From: Rhynchospora pubera
Lineage: Eukaryota > Streptophyta > Magnoliopsida > Poales > Cyperaceae
Length of the DNA stretch: 64,000 nt
Reading direction: 5' to 3'
NCBI GenBank assembly: GCA_028095005.1
Contig: CM051459.1
Location: 128,815,657 to 128,879,656, forward strand
Shown: positions 49,201 to 60,765 of the stretch, piece by piece
Numbering within the stretch: position 1 is the first letter of the stretch
Layout: each line of letters opens with the position of its first letter
Translations under genes and position numbers: made by a program
Notes under the pieces: generated by a model
The model's database searches: none
The model's input: the letters and a program-made list of their open reading frames with translations, nothing else
What the model was told of the DNA's origin: nothing

Positions 49201-49283
49201 CGAAGATAAAAGGAACGAAAAATAGCACACATTTTACCGTAATTCCGTAGAAATTTAGTGCGAGAATTTGCGTCGGGCGCCAT
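43221..49283 (-). CDS. ALG12: ALG12, Dol-P-Man:Man7GlcNAc2-PP-Dol alpha-1,6-mannosyltransferase, 20 exons
   Basis: A GT-C family multi-pass ER enzyme adding the eighth mannose (alpha-1,6) to the lumenal N-glycan precursor. Exons in transcript order: 49283-49238, 49142-49057, 48810-48769, 48676-48631, 48029-47943, 47838-47783, 47231-47114, 47000-46942, 46717-46646, 46491-46428, 46081-45978, 45705-45634, 45450-45364, 45274-45207, 44864-44796, 44184-44102, 43939-43849, 43751-43686, 43545-43452, 43295-43221; 1,485 nt in frame, 494 aa, near the family length. Diagnostic strings: YTKVEESFNVQ with MHDILYH (the catalytic acidic loop region), HLEFPGVVPRTF, STRPLPNILA, FRCDTLLLLGPIGLE, WPEFEVFWFN, HKELRF, NNYPGGYALK, and a KWPGC-type C-terminus. 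The start is the first ATG of the first exon. Exon 11 has two GT donors two bases apart (45979 and 45977); only 45977 keeps the frame. Interspersed hydrophobic segments fit a polytopic protein. Confidence 0.95.
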
Positions 49284-49565
49284 GGCTGCTGCGCTTCTTC
49301 CCCTCCCTGGCTCTCTTCCGTTTGAATCCAGACCGAAATGATCCGAAGGAAATTTGGACCGTCTGATTCATTCATTTGATGATGATCAAATATTAACGGC
49401 GATTGAACACGAATTTACCGTCATTTTACTTTAGAATATAAATATAAATAAATTAACTTTTCTTTTTTTTAGTTTTGACTTTTGAGAAGCAAAGACCCCA
49501 AGTATTGATTTTTTTTCCTCCATTTTTTTGGGTACTGGTGTATTAATACCGATGAAATACCGTAA

Positions 49566-49995
49566 GAGCAGGATTCGTGCCCATATTTTGAATAGCAAAA
49601 ATACACTTTTTGACTACTTTCTCAGAATATAAAATTTAAACTTCGAATCTAAACTATTGATTTTATTTGATATAACGAGCGATGTATTTTCATATAAATT
49701 TTATAAATTTTGAAGTTTATTTGATACTTGATAAAGAGGCTAAAATATGAATATATTAGAATTAATCTATCGTATTTAACTAGATTCGTTCAATTTTCAA
49801 TCACTTGATCAAGTATTAAATAAGCTTAAAAAATTATAAAACTTATATGAAAATGCATCGGTAGTTACATCGAATAAGATCAACGGTTTAAATTTGAAAT
49901 TTGAATTTTATATTTTGTAAAAATAGTCAAAAAATGTGTTTTGAAATATTTGAGGCATTCAAAATGTGGACACCGGAACCCTTCCGGAACTTCTC
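49566..49995. mobile_element. Fold-back MULE, 430 bp
   Basis: Exact 9-bp duplication ATACCGTAA at 49557-49565 and 49996-50004. The left end is GAGCAGGATTCG and the right end read inward is GAGAAGTTCCGG. Arms of about 200 bp are complementary (ATTTTCATATAAATTTTATA against ATTTTCATATAAGTTTTATA read from the right). It lies about 280 bp upstream of the ALG12 start codon, within its probable promoter region. Non-coding. Confidence 0.87.
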
Positions 49996-50059
49996 ATACC
50001 GTAAATAGATTATAATTTATTTTACTAGTTTGACTAGTCAATATTTTTAATAAACAATA

Positions 50060-51476
50060 GAGTAAATTTTTTGGGAGGTCCCTAAACTTAATACAAAGTT
50101 CAGTTTTGGTCACTAAAATTTAATTTGTCCTTTGGGAGCCACTAAACTATGATTTTGTCCAATTTAAGTCATTCTGTTAAGATTCCGTCTAACATTGTCT
50201 ATTTGATTGAGTTGGGTGCAAATTTTGGGAACCGAATCAAATGTAATGTCTTCTTTCTCTCCCCCAACATCTATTTCCTTCGTCTCTCAGTTGTATCTTA
50301 CTGAACTAAAAGAAAAGAAAACTATAAAATGAAAACCATCTCCCACAGCAGAAACGTTCTCTTCTTTCGCCTCTTTCCCTGCCAAGTGCCAATCTATACC
50401 TGTCTCTCTGTATGCCACCGCCCACCGGCATCTCTTTCTTCATGCAGCTTCCTCTTCTTCAATCTATCACTTTGGAAGACGGAATATGGATATTAAATTG
50501 ACTCTTTCAGTCTTTCAAATTAGCACTGCATTTTGAAAGAAAGCTTTCTTTTACTAAAAACATACATCTTTTTTATTCTCTTCTTAGTTTGGTATATAAA
50601 CATTAGTTATATTTGAATCATGGATTTTTTGTGTTTCTCCTCTTAAATAGCTTGCAAGGAAATAGAAAAATAAAAACAAAATTATATCTAGCCTAAAAGG
50701 ATTCATTCAAATTTCCTTCGGATTGCATGTGGTTGCAACAGTACAAACCAAAATAAACCTTGAAATTAATAGGTACGCAACAACAAGAAGCATAATCTTA
50801 ATTGGATCCTGAGAATTTGTTTGATAAAAGAAACAAAAGGAATCTTTTACAACTGTAACAAATTGTGACTAATGTAAAGGATCCTTTACAACGTTATCTT
50901 CCCAAATCGTTCTCGCAAATCAACGCTAGTAAACCATTGTGCAACTCGAGTCTATAAGAAAGAGCCGACATTGCGCTAGTTTAGTTGTGATTGGATTGGC
51001 CCGGGAGAGAGGACAAGGGATGCAAGGAAGGGTTTGTGGTGCCGGACAAGAGTGGGGGAGGGGAGGCTCGATACAGAGGTAGCATTTCCTACGGCGGCGC
51101 TCTACTGCAGCCTCTTCCAGCGTGGAGAAGGAGAGGCCGCGATGGCGGCAAGATGGAAAGGGGAGGGGAGGTGGAAGAGAAGAGACTAGCTTGGAGAGTT
51201 TGATCTCGCTGCCGTTGTGTGACGAAGAGTGTTGTCGTGAGAGACTTCTTTTTTAGTGCAAGTTTGGTAAAGACGATAAGGAGTAGGCATTGTGTTGATT
51301 CGAAACCCAAATTTTTGTACCCAATTTAATCAATTAGACAGAGTTCGAAAAAATTTTAACGGAATGACTTAAATCGGACAAAATCATAGTTCAGTGGCTT
51401 CCATAGGACAAATTAAACTTTAGTGATCAAAATTGGACATTGTACTAAGTTCAGTGACCTCCAGAAAAATTTTCTC
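50060..51476. mobile_element. MULE with GC-rich cargo (possible Pack-MULE)
   Basis: Exact 9-bp duplication TAAACAATA at 50051-50059 and 51477-51485. Terminal inverted repeats of about 200 bp start GAGTAAATTTTTTGGGAGG (left) and GAGAAAATTTTTCTGGAGG (right, read inward). No transposase is present. The interior contains two GC-richer blocks, about 50330-50460 and 50990-51250, unlike the AT-rich arms, as expected if host gene pieces were captured. An open frame over 50991-51203 is rich in Arg and Gly, but I cannot name a source gene. Confidence 0.85.
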
Positions 51477-51485
51477 TAAACAATA

Positions 51486-52572
51486 TTCTTATTTCGACCG
51501 ATACGAACATCCGTCGGAGGTCGAGTATCGTGGGCCCCTTTCGAGATTCGATTTACAGGTTTGGAGATGCAGAGAACGATGGATAATAGATTTTTCTTAC
51601 AGGTGCAAAAGAACCCCTTCAAATGTTCATGTTTTTGTTTTAATTAGGAGTATAAGTTGTACTAGTAGTTCTTTTGCTTTCCTTTTTTTACTGATATATT
51701 GTCTTAGTTTTTTTTATTTTTGTTTCTTTGTAGATGTTAGTAGTAAGGGATATTTATGGTGGTTCGGGATCGGGAAGTATTAGTATTATGGTTGATGATG
51801 TAATTTATGTACTAGTTATTTTTAAATGAAAGTTTAGTCTAGGGGAACTTTATCCAAAAAAAGAGATCTCGTGAACTGAGTAGCTCAGTTTTCATAGGGA
51901 TAGCTAATAAAGAAGTGCTTGAGGCAATTTACTATAAATAGTTAACTCTAGTTATACACAAATGTTGTTGGGAGAGACTTAAATCATTCTTAAATTAGTT
52001 AATTAGACAGCTTAAGTTAAGAAATCATCACAAATTACTGTTTTGTCCCTTCCGTCGCTTCTATTGCTGAAAGTTTTATATGTCTCTCCTAACCTCGCCG
52101 AATTGAAAAGATGCCATATTTAATGAAATCATAAAACTGCTCATAAATATAATCGTTCTGACCATAACCGCTAAGTCATTTTTTTTACCTTTTCGAAAGA
52201 AATGATATGAAGCTTCCTTTTACTTTCTTCGTGGAAATAAAATATCATTTTTTCAATTCGTATATCGAGTGCATGCTTCAATGAGAAAAGAATGTTGAAA
52301 TTTTATTTATTTTATTATACTACTAAAAGGTATCTTCGTCAATATACCATAATATTTTGATCTAATATTGGTTTTATACACAAAATTCAATCAATTTCAA
52401 ACTCGGATAATTCTTTTAGGAATATTCTTCGATCAATGTTTCATATGATTAAACAAAACTCGGATATCAATGAAAGAGAGGTTTGGTTTGGTTCAGCTCG
52501 GGTATCGGTGAGGTGTACTAGTGAAGTATGAAGTGAGGTTTTGCAAGCAAGTCCTTCATCTTTTCAATTATT
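51486..52572. other. Intergenic stretch
   Basis: AT-rich, no gene supported. Confidence 0.5.
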
Positions 52573-52978
52573 CTAAGTGCAATTTAGCAATTCACTTGGG
52601 TCATTGCCTTGATCTAATAGGTATCCATAAATGTACAATCCTCTCCCAATGTACTTCTTGGTGTAAGTTGCTGAAAAATTGAAACAAAATATTGAAATTT
52701 CATTGGCACGGTTACTTTAGAACAACAAAAGACATATCTAAAGCTTGCTAAAAAAAATAAAGAAGACTTACCTAAGGTCTTCCTTCTTTTAGATAGGTAC
52801 ATCTCGTGAGATATTCTATTCGTCACATTCATCTTCTTTTCTTGAGTACCATCAGCAAAATAATCATCAAGTTTTCCAATTTTCAGATTGGCAACCCCAA
52901 GATTGTACTCCACTTGTCTATGACATGTTTGATCACCTTTATCTGATATGTTTTCTTCACACCATGTACTAAGAATAC
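52573..52978 (-). pseudogene. Two-exon coding fragment, family not recognised
   Basis: On the minus strand an exon 52978-52772, with acceptor TTCTTAG and donor GTAAGT, joins 52670-52573 with acceptor TTTTCAG. The joined frame is open for about 100 codons to a TAG stop. It includes WCEENISDKGDQ, EYNLGVANLKIGKLDDYF, MYLSKRRKTLATYTKKY and IYGYLLDQGND. Splice phase is consistent and composition looks coding, so it is probably the 3' end of a gene or gene relic. No upstream exons were found before the repeat block at 53151. I do not recognise the family; a captured fragment in a transposon is possible. Confidence 0.5.
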
Positions 52979-53150
52979 GAGAACACAGTCATAAGCAAAT
53001 GCAATGTAGACACCTCCACATGACAAATATTATTATTTTTTTTCTACTGCACGTGACAAAATGGAAACTTTGGTTCTTGCAATGCTTTGAAGTTTAGTGA
53101 AAGATAGCTTGATGTAATGCTTTGAAGTAAACAAATAAAAAAAAAACTTA

Positions 53151-53480
53151 CAATTAGTTCCATGGATTTGTAATAAATTTTTTTTTTATGACTAGAAGCA
53201 AAGCATTCTACAATTCACACACAATAATTGTGGTGATTACTAATGCCCCTACATTGAATTGGTGGTCAATGCCTATGGAATCCAATCTTGTCTCAAGTTC
53301 CTTCGAATAAAAAAAAAAGGTTACAATTAGTTCCATGGACTTATAATTAAATTTTCTTGTTACTAGAAGCAAATATTCCATAATTCACATACAGTTGTAG
53401 TGATTACGAATGCCCTTAAATACAATTGGTGGTCAATGTCTATGGAATCCAATCTTATTTCGAGTTTCTTCAGGTAACTA
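53151..53480. repeat. Two tandem copies of a ~173-bp sequence
   Basis: CAATTAGTTCCATGGA starts at 53151 and again at 53324. Each copy continues through ACTAGAAGCAAA and TTGGTGGTCAATG to CTATGGAATCCAATCTT. The copies are diverged by small indels. Non-coding. Confidence 0.8.
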
Positions 53481-53646
53481 AATATCTTATGCAGTTCAGA
53501 TCCTTCAAGGAACTCGTTAGAGAATTCCTACAGTTACAAAAGGTAAGGAAGGGTCTCGGTGAAAGCATATTATAATTGATAAGTAGGTTGGAGTTGCACA
53601 AGCAAGTAGGTAAGTAATCCTTACAATATATACGTGCTTGAGTATA

Positions 53647-54365
53647 ATCTTGCAAAAGAGATAGAATATTACATTATTATTTTTTTCCTGTTCATTTATG
53701 CTATTTTAGGATAACATCAATTGTTTATCTAATAAGTATTTAACTCAAAACATTACCAAGAATTGTCCTCATATGTTTGAAATTGATAAAAAACTAAAAC
53801 ATAAGGTATTTTTAGCAAATATTTAGAATTTAGATTCAAATGTAAACTTAACATACGAGTAAATTTCGACTTGAAACTGAATTTGGAATACGAACCATCT
53901 CACACCTGGAAATTATGATACTAAATATGTTCAGATTTTATGGCAATCACCACAATACTTTTCAAGTAATATATAATATTTTTTAAACATAATATGTACT
54001 CAAATTTAATAAAATCAGAAAACAAAAAAAAACATCAGAGTATAAGGCATGATAATCATAAATATCATTTCATAATGATGGTTTATCTAGTCTTATTATC
54101 TCATTAAAAAAAAGTTTGATATTATGTCTTATAATATTTAAACTTACAAAATTTGAAATTTTGATTTTCTCCAATATTTCAATATAGTATTTTTTTCTTA
54201 ACATGTAGTATCTTTTTTTATTGGAAATTAAAACACAAGTCCAAAATCTATATGATTGGAACTGCACAAGTAAAAAAAAAAAGGACACGCTTTTATTGTT
54301 TTTACAAAAAATTAAGCATGCAATGCTCATGTTTTGTCATTTCGAATCTATTAGTTGAACATATT
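53647..54365. repeat. 0.7-kb dispersed repeat, copy A
   Basis: Begins ATCTTGCAAAAGAGATAG and ends near TTTCGAATCTATTAG. It is collinear with 61111-61837 in the same orientation with scattered substitutions and small indels (shared ATTACCAAGAATTGTCCTCA, CGAACCATCTCACACCTG, TTTTATTGTTTTTACAAAAA). No coding capacity and no terminal structure I can identify, so the element class is unknown. Confidence 0.85.
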
Positions 54366-56165
54366 GTTTGATGTTTCATGAACATGAAAAGCACTTTCTT
54401 GATTAGTGTAAAAATTTGAGACCCATCCCCCACCAAACAAAAAAAAATTAAAATTGTTTTTACAGGAAGAAAAGACGACTTTTTTTTTCTTGTTTTTTCT
54501 TTTACATATTGCTTTTGACTGTAACATCTCTATATATATAGACACACATGTAATATGCGAGGCTTTTATTTTATTTATTTTTCTTTTTTCACTGAAATGA
54601 AATTTTGAAGCTTAAAAATCGGAAAAATATACATAAATTTTTGCTTTTGCTGATCGAAATAAAGGAAATAATTTGAAGGCTTCAAAATTCTGTGAAATTT
54701 TGTTTTGTTGCCAAGTTTAGGTATTTTGACTGGAATTCACTTATCACAGATGCACTGACAGCAGCTACGAGCCTACGAGTTCTATTTGTCTCTCAACATA
54801 TTTTCTTGTTTCTTTTATCAATATCACTCTATAAATTTTTTTTATAAAATACATTTCAAAGGAATTTTTATAAATTATGCATTCATTCATTTAAATTTGA
54901 AAAATTCAATTTTTTTTTTAGTTTCAATTTGAAAAATTCAATTTAAATGAACTCGACTTCAATCTAATAAATAGAGAAAACCGGATTGGAAGCTATTGGA
55001 TCGAATGGCTTATTGCTAGTTATTATTATTTTTCAGGATTTGGTGATTTATTACTTTGTTAATTCATTGTCCTTCACTCCTTTGGGAGGATCCATTGCCA
55101 CGGAGTGTGGCAGCATCGTGGCCACGACTTAGACGCTGCTCCGATCTACTTCTGGCTTTTTTAGAGTCTTAGAGACAAATTTTCAAGCTGAACGCATTCT
55201 GAATTAAGATCATATTATTTTAAAGCTTTTGATATTAATAAATTTACAGACGTTTAGATACACAATATGCTGGATAAATTACATTGGTTTTGTGAGTTTA
55301 CCCTATTTAAATATTTGTGTGATACAATAATTTATAACCGTTAGATTGGATAATAGTGACATGATTGTTAAATCAACACTTATAATGAGAAATGATAACT
55401 GTTATTTGCAATTTTGTCGTCATTTATTATTGTTTGAACAAAAATGAAGATATAAATGATCAAAGTGAACATATATAATCATAAAAAAAAAGTTGTCCGT
55501 GTTCGAATTTTTATACACATATTCAATTTATTTTTATTGAACTATATGTTCATCTATCGATTTTATATATTCACTTTGTTCAAGTGATAGTAAGACACAA
55601 AACCCAGCCGGCAGTAGAGAGCCGGCGAGGCGGCGATTCAGGCGATCCGTTGAATAATGCACCGGGATTACGAGCTTGTGAACCTAAGTTAGCAGGAATT
55701 TTTTTTTTTTTGTCAAATTGAGAATTTTTTAATTAGTCATGGGATCCATGGTATGAACATTCTTATTGAAGTTCAAACTCTTTCTTCATATTTTGATTGC
55801 ATTTCCTGAGTTAACAAATTGCAAAGATCTCGATTTCAGCTATGGGAACCATTGCATGTGTCATAGGCTTAAAGTTCTGCATATTTATTTAAATATTTAA
55901 TACATCCCTTCCTTGCGTGCTGATTCTGCTCACTGTTTTGACTTTTGAATGAAATCCAAATTCAACAGTACTTATATTAACTAAATATAGAGATACCATT
56001 AAATTAAAAAGAATAATGCAATTCACTTCTGCCAAAGCCTTTCAACTTTTGGACGCTGCACAGTTGAAGAATGGATCCTATTAGAAATTAATAGGAAACA
56101 GTTTAATGTGCCTGTACAAAATCAAACTTTTGACTGAAAGAACCCGCCTAACACCTAAACTCGTC
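54366..56165. other. Intergenic stretch
   Basis: AT-rich, no gene seen. A small GC-richer patch at 55080-55150 has no recognisable motif. Confidence 0.5.
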
Positions 56166-56167
56166 AT

Positions 56168-56838
56168 GGCTCCGTTTGGATGAGGTGTGGAAATAAAAGA
56201 ATAAAAAAAAATAAGAGAATAAATTTATCATAAACTGTTAAATAACGTCGGTCGTCACAGCGGAATAATTTTATCGTCAGATCGGTATGGGGGAGGCACG
56301 ATCTAAGTGCATCTGCACATGAATCGTGCCTCTTAGAATCTTGATGCAGTGAACTCAGAAATCAATCAATCAAGCACACAAATAAAAATAGACACAAGAT
56401 TTAACGAGTTTCAGCACCAACTCGGTGCCTACGTCCTCCACACACACGCACACTATTTTTATTATTTTCTAGAATAATCTGAGTTGATACAATACAAGGA
56501 GAGAAAGCCAATAAATAGAAAAGATTTCTTTTACAGCAAGTTACGTGTTTCTTGCACACCAAGTCAATCATGACTTGCATGTCAAGTCAAGCGTTTTTTG
56601 TGCTCCAAGTCTGACGTTTCTTCCTTGCCAAGTCAAGCGTCACATTAGATCCAAGCCACGATCTTCTGCGACATCACCCGTGTAAGTTCATGCCATGCAT
56701 ATGATCCCGGATACGATCTTCTGCGGCATCATATTCCAACATAAACAATCTAAATTCTTCACAAAGTTACACACTTCCCAATACTTCTTTTCACTTCTTC
56801 CCTTATTCCTCTTATTCCCGCACCATCCAAACGGAGCC
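56168..56838. mobile_element. Tourist-like MITE, family GGCTCCGTTTG, copy 3, split by an LTR
   Basis: Ends GGCTCCGTTTGGATG / CATCCAAACGGAGCC match copies 1 and 2, as do the internal CACAAAGTTACACACTTCCC and TTCACTTCTTCCCTTATTCC. Removing the LTR at 56237-56741 and one TAAAC leaves about 161 bp, a normal size for the family. Confidence 0.82.
56237..56741. mobile_element. Solo LTR, 505 bp, nested in a MITE
   Basis: Starts TGTTAAATAACG and ends ATATTCCAACA, with a 5-bp duplication TAAAC at 56232-56236 and 56742-56746. No internal protein domain, so a solo LTR formed by recombination is the simplest reading. AAGTCAAGCGT and AAGTC-type words recur within it. Confidence 0.82.
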
Positions 56839-58338
56839 ATGAGAAGAACTCGTCAAAACGACTGAACACAAACCGAACTCAATGAACCATACCTGGCCTG
56901 GCGACAACCTGCAGAACAAACCCAAGTGACTGAACCAGAAACAGCTCAACTTACAACATGCCTTTCTATCCATGTTTCGAATAGAATTGTAAAAAGGCAA
57001 TATATACTTGACGTTTTGTTTTAATTCATTCCAAATTTTCTGGTTCAAATTCCAAGCTCAACTTGGATTAAAATTGCTGGCCGAAAATTTCAATAATGTC
57101 GATGATATTCCAATGGCAGCAAGAAAATTGTAGGTGTGCTAGTTGGATTCTGATCATATCCATGCATTTGCAATTCTGATGATTTAGATTTGAAAGTTTT
57201 AAATAAGAGTGCTCAATTTATTATTACTAATTAAAAGGAATTTACCATAAGCATTTACCTTGAATGGTTAAGATAAAAACATAGAAGAATTGAAGTATAG
57301 AACGACAACAGGAGAGAAGCAAATTGAAAGTTTTATTTTAACCAGTTTATCGCTTATTGTCTGTACTTATTTTTTTTAAATGTGAACTTTTTTTTTTTGA
57401 TAGAGAAGAATAAGAAGATATTGATTGTATTAATATGTCCATTTAAATTCAAAAATAATTTTTTTATATATAGATCATTCGATTAATTTACCAATGTGGA
57501 TTTCCAGAATTTTTTATTATTCATTGAAAATTTTTGCTTCTTCATTACAAATCCTTGAGTTTCCTTCTTGTTCTTTTTTCATTATAATCACGATTATTTA
57601 ATTATAATTACAGTAATTTATTACAAAAATTTATTGATAATCGATAACTTTTAATTAATCATTTTCATCTCCACTTCTAAAGGCCGGTAGGCGGTAATAT
57701 GTATAGAGTTTTGCTGTTGGTTCAAAATGACCGATTCAAACCATCTAATATGATCTCTCTATTGAGATCTCCATGCAAACCAAATTTTATATTTTTTTCG
57801 AAATTTATAAGTTTTTTTTTATTTTAGAAAATTGTTAATCTAATTAGTTATGAACCGTTGAAAAACAACAATTTTTAAAAATCCAGAAAAGATACTTAAA
57901 AATTTAATTGATCTCTGCTCCAAAAAAAATTAATTTTTTTGTATATATATTTTTATTTGTTTAGAAATTTTTTATAATTTCCCTCCCTAATTAATCATTA
58001 ATTACTGATTTAGGAAAGAAATAATCTTCTTCATAAATAAGTTTTTATTTAATTGTTCAATCTTTAAAAATTTGTCCCCTACCATAATTTTCTGGCTCCG
58101 CCCCCTTTCGCAATGCTATATTTTCCTACCCTAGTACCATAATTTTATGTGTAGCGAAAGAATAATTTGTCTTGTTTACTGGTACTCGTTTAGCCTAGTT
58201 TGGTGTTGATGCTTTGAACCAAGATATCTATCAGCAAAGGTAGCATAAAACTCATAAATAATTTTTTATTTTTCTTTGCTCTGTTGCTGTTCAATTTTTA
58301 ACAAGGGAATTTGAATTGAATGCTAAGCTCTTATGAGA
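56839..58338. other. Intergenic stretch
   Basis: Very AT-rich, no supportable gene. A partly self-complementary A/T-rich segment around 57700-57900 may be another decayed fold-back element, but its ends were not resolved. Confidence 0.5.
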
Positions 58339-58446
58339 CCTAAAACACCATGATATGGCTGAATAGTGCTGGAAAGGCATAATCTCAAGAGCCCTAAAAC
58401 ACCATGATATGGCTGAATAGTGCTGGAAAGGCATAATCTCAATAAC
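58339..58446. repeat. Perfect or near-perfect 54-bp tandem duplication
   Basis: TAAAACACCATGATATGGCT starts at 58341 and again at 58395, and each copy ends AAAGGCATAATCTCAA. The near identity indicates a recent duplication. Confidence 0.88.
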
Positions 58447-59266
58447 CTAGCATGCATCGGGGAGATATTCATGCAGATATATGCAGATCGCTTTAACTTT
58501 ATTAATTCTCAATATTTTTCCCTTGTCAAAGCACAGTTAGTCGAGAAGCAAAGATTAATTGAATTCGCTGACGCACTTCGAAGTAGGCTCAAATTTTGAT
58601 GAACTTGAAAATGTAGTTTTATATCATGTTTGTATCTTCTTTTTTATTAATAAAATTTCTGTTGGTTGGTAATTGCCAACTGACCTTAAAAAAAATTTTG
58701 TATTTTAAGGTTGACATGAGACTTATGTTAAACCATCACCTAATAAAATACAATGGCTTTTTTTTTCAGTTCATTTCTTTTTTCTTGATGGCAACAATGA
58801 AAAAGCTTTCCAAGTCTAAGACCCACATATACTTTGTACGTATACATGCATTTTGGTATTGGTACACGCTCTTTCAATTGTGTACATCTCTTAAAATAAT
58901 CTAAACTATTACCTCGGTCCAATAATTTTATGTGAATCTCGGTTTAACATCTTTAAAATTAAGATAGAATGGATATTAAATGAGCAGAACACACGAGATC
59001 AATGAAAAAAAAAAAATCTAATTCTACATTTAAAAGAAAAACTGAATAAGAGAGGGGTATTAGCTGTATAGCGACAAGAGAGAGCCAGGAAAAGGCTGAA
59101 ATAACAGAGAAAACGTGTCTAGTTGCAATTCATTCTAGCTAAATTAAAAATAACGCTGAAATAAGCAAAATCCAAAAAATAGGACAATATAGTAATTATT
59201 CTACATGAAATAAAAACGTTGAACTAGAGTAGGCAAAAAGAAATAAAAAAGAAATACATCTCTCTC
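58447..59266. other. Intergenic stretch
   Basis: AT-rich, no supportable gene. The distal part is the 3' flank of the SINA-like pseudogene. Confidence 0.5.
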
Positions 59267-60765
59267 TCAAAATAAATCAATAATGACACTCAAATTAAAT
59301 AAATTTTCTTCTCCAGAACGCAGCAGATGTGTCAGGACACCTCCAATAGGTATTGCTTCTATTGCAGTATCAGGTCCACAACGTAGAGTTGTACTTGGGA
59401 ATGGACGCTCTTCAATGTGTCTTACTCCAAACTCGTCTATCAATGTAAAATTAAATCCGAAATTATCGTAGAACGGGACGGTAAAGAACTTCAACCTAGT
59501 GGTGGCAGCTTCTGTATTTGATTGAACTACAAAAATACACGTAGTATGATTCTCAATTAAAACTTTCACTTCATTTTGCATTGTGGAGGAAATAGGTACT
59601 GCCATTCCAAAATCAAATAATTCTATCTCATTGGCATGACCTTCAATTAAGTGTCCAGAGAGCTCGTCTATGGACTCAAATATTCCATGGTAATTGGGTT
59701 AGGGCACTTGAGTTTGGAATAAACACAACCATGCAAATGGTTATCCATACCATAGAAATGAATAACGGCTTTACAATCTAGAAAATGGAATGGACAATTG
59801 CTGACAATGGCATTCAAAATCTCATCTGTTCTTGGTGCTGGGACAAGTGCATCCGGACCCGCACAACGCATGCAAGAGCTAAGACTTCGGTTCATCAATC
59901 ATGTCTTCATGACGGATGGAAATTTTCCTCAAAGTCGGGTTCCATAAGCTCTCTTTTCGAGGTTAGAAGTGTCAAAGAGAGCTATGGAGCCTAGCTGAAA
60001 GCTTGACAAGGCTTATTTAGTGTATTCGGCCACCCAACCACTCGCAGAAAGAATGAGGCATTCAAAAACAGACAGGGCTTCCTTCTCCTAGGGTTGCTCT
60101 GAGGTAGGCCTGACCTTCATTGCACTCGCTGCAGAAGAGGTGCTCTGCCAAAACAAGACATTATACTTGGAATAAGCAGTGTATCAGTATGATGCAACTA
60201 ATTTGAAACCTCTGGAGTCTGGTGGTCCCTTTACCGGGTTCCTTTTGACTTTACTATATAGGGTTGACACTAAAAATAACCAAGTAACCACCAAAATATG
60301 TAACTAGTTATATTAACACTACCCCTGGTTTCCACTAACATTTTAAATTGAGGATTTTTTTTAAGGAGATATTGGTAGCAAAGTAAGGTTCTGTTTCATT
60401 TCAATGCAAATGTAAGATTAGACAGCTATCTGGATTACAAAATAGTAGACTTTTGATCTGATTAAAATATGAATAAATCTTTGGTAAGGTTATGTTTCTT
60501 TTCAGTGCAAATATAAGATTAGACAGCTCTCTGGATTACAAATTGGTAGACTTTTGATCTGATTAAAATATGAATAAATCTTTGGTAATACCTGTTTGGT
60601 AGGCACACTCAAATGGTTTAAACAACCATTATCACATCTAAGAATGTCCAGATCAGTAACAAATAGAGGGTTGTGAGCATCAGGGTTGTCCTCGAAGTCT
60701 GTCATCACTTCTTCATTACCCACATCAGCATCCACCTCAGCATCCATGTCACCATCATGATCCAT
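59267..60765 (-). pseudogene. SINA-like (seven in absentia) E3 ubiquitin ligase pseudogene
   Basis: Intact SINA-like ligases have a RING finger, a SIAH-type zinc finger and a substrate-binding domain. Here a first exon (60765-60592) starts with an acidic leader and reaches LDILRC...NHLSVP, resembling the start of a plant SINA-like RING but with altered cysteine spacing. From 60144 a HLFCSEC-like piece resembles the RING His-x2-Cys-x2-Cys, but it is in the wrong phase relative to exon 1 and meets a stop. From 59898 down, NCPFHFLDCK and GMDNHLHGC followed by ELSGHLIEGH resemble the SIAH zinc finger. A frameshift near 59680 separates these two parts, and the last frame runs to a stop at 59267. 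The family call rests on Cys/His spacing and short similarities, so it is moderate; disablement is clearer than identity. Confidence 0.55.
60383..60587. repeat. 101-bp tandem duplication in the SINA-like pseudogene
   Basis: GTAAGGTT starts at 60383 and GTAAGGTT again at 60484. Both copies continue through AAGATTAGACAGCT and CTTTTGATCTGATTAAAATA. The second copy ends just before the probable donor of the first exon. Confidence 0.85.

Noticed and set aside
56329..56352. AGAATCTTGATGCAGTGAAC, similar to the start of miR172
   Set aside because: Matches only the first half of miR172 and lies in a solo LTR with no hairpin partner seen.
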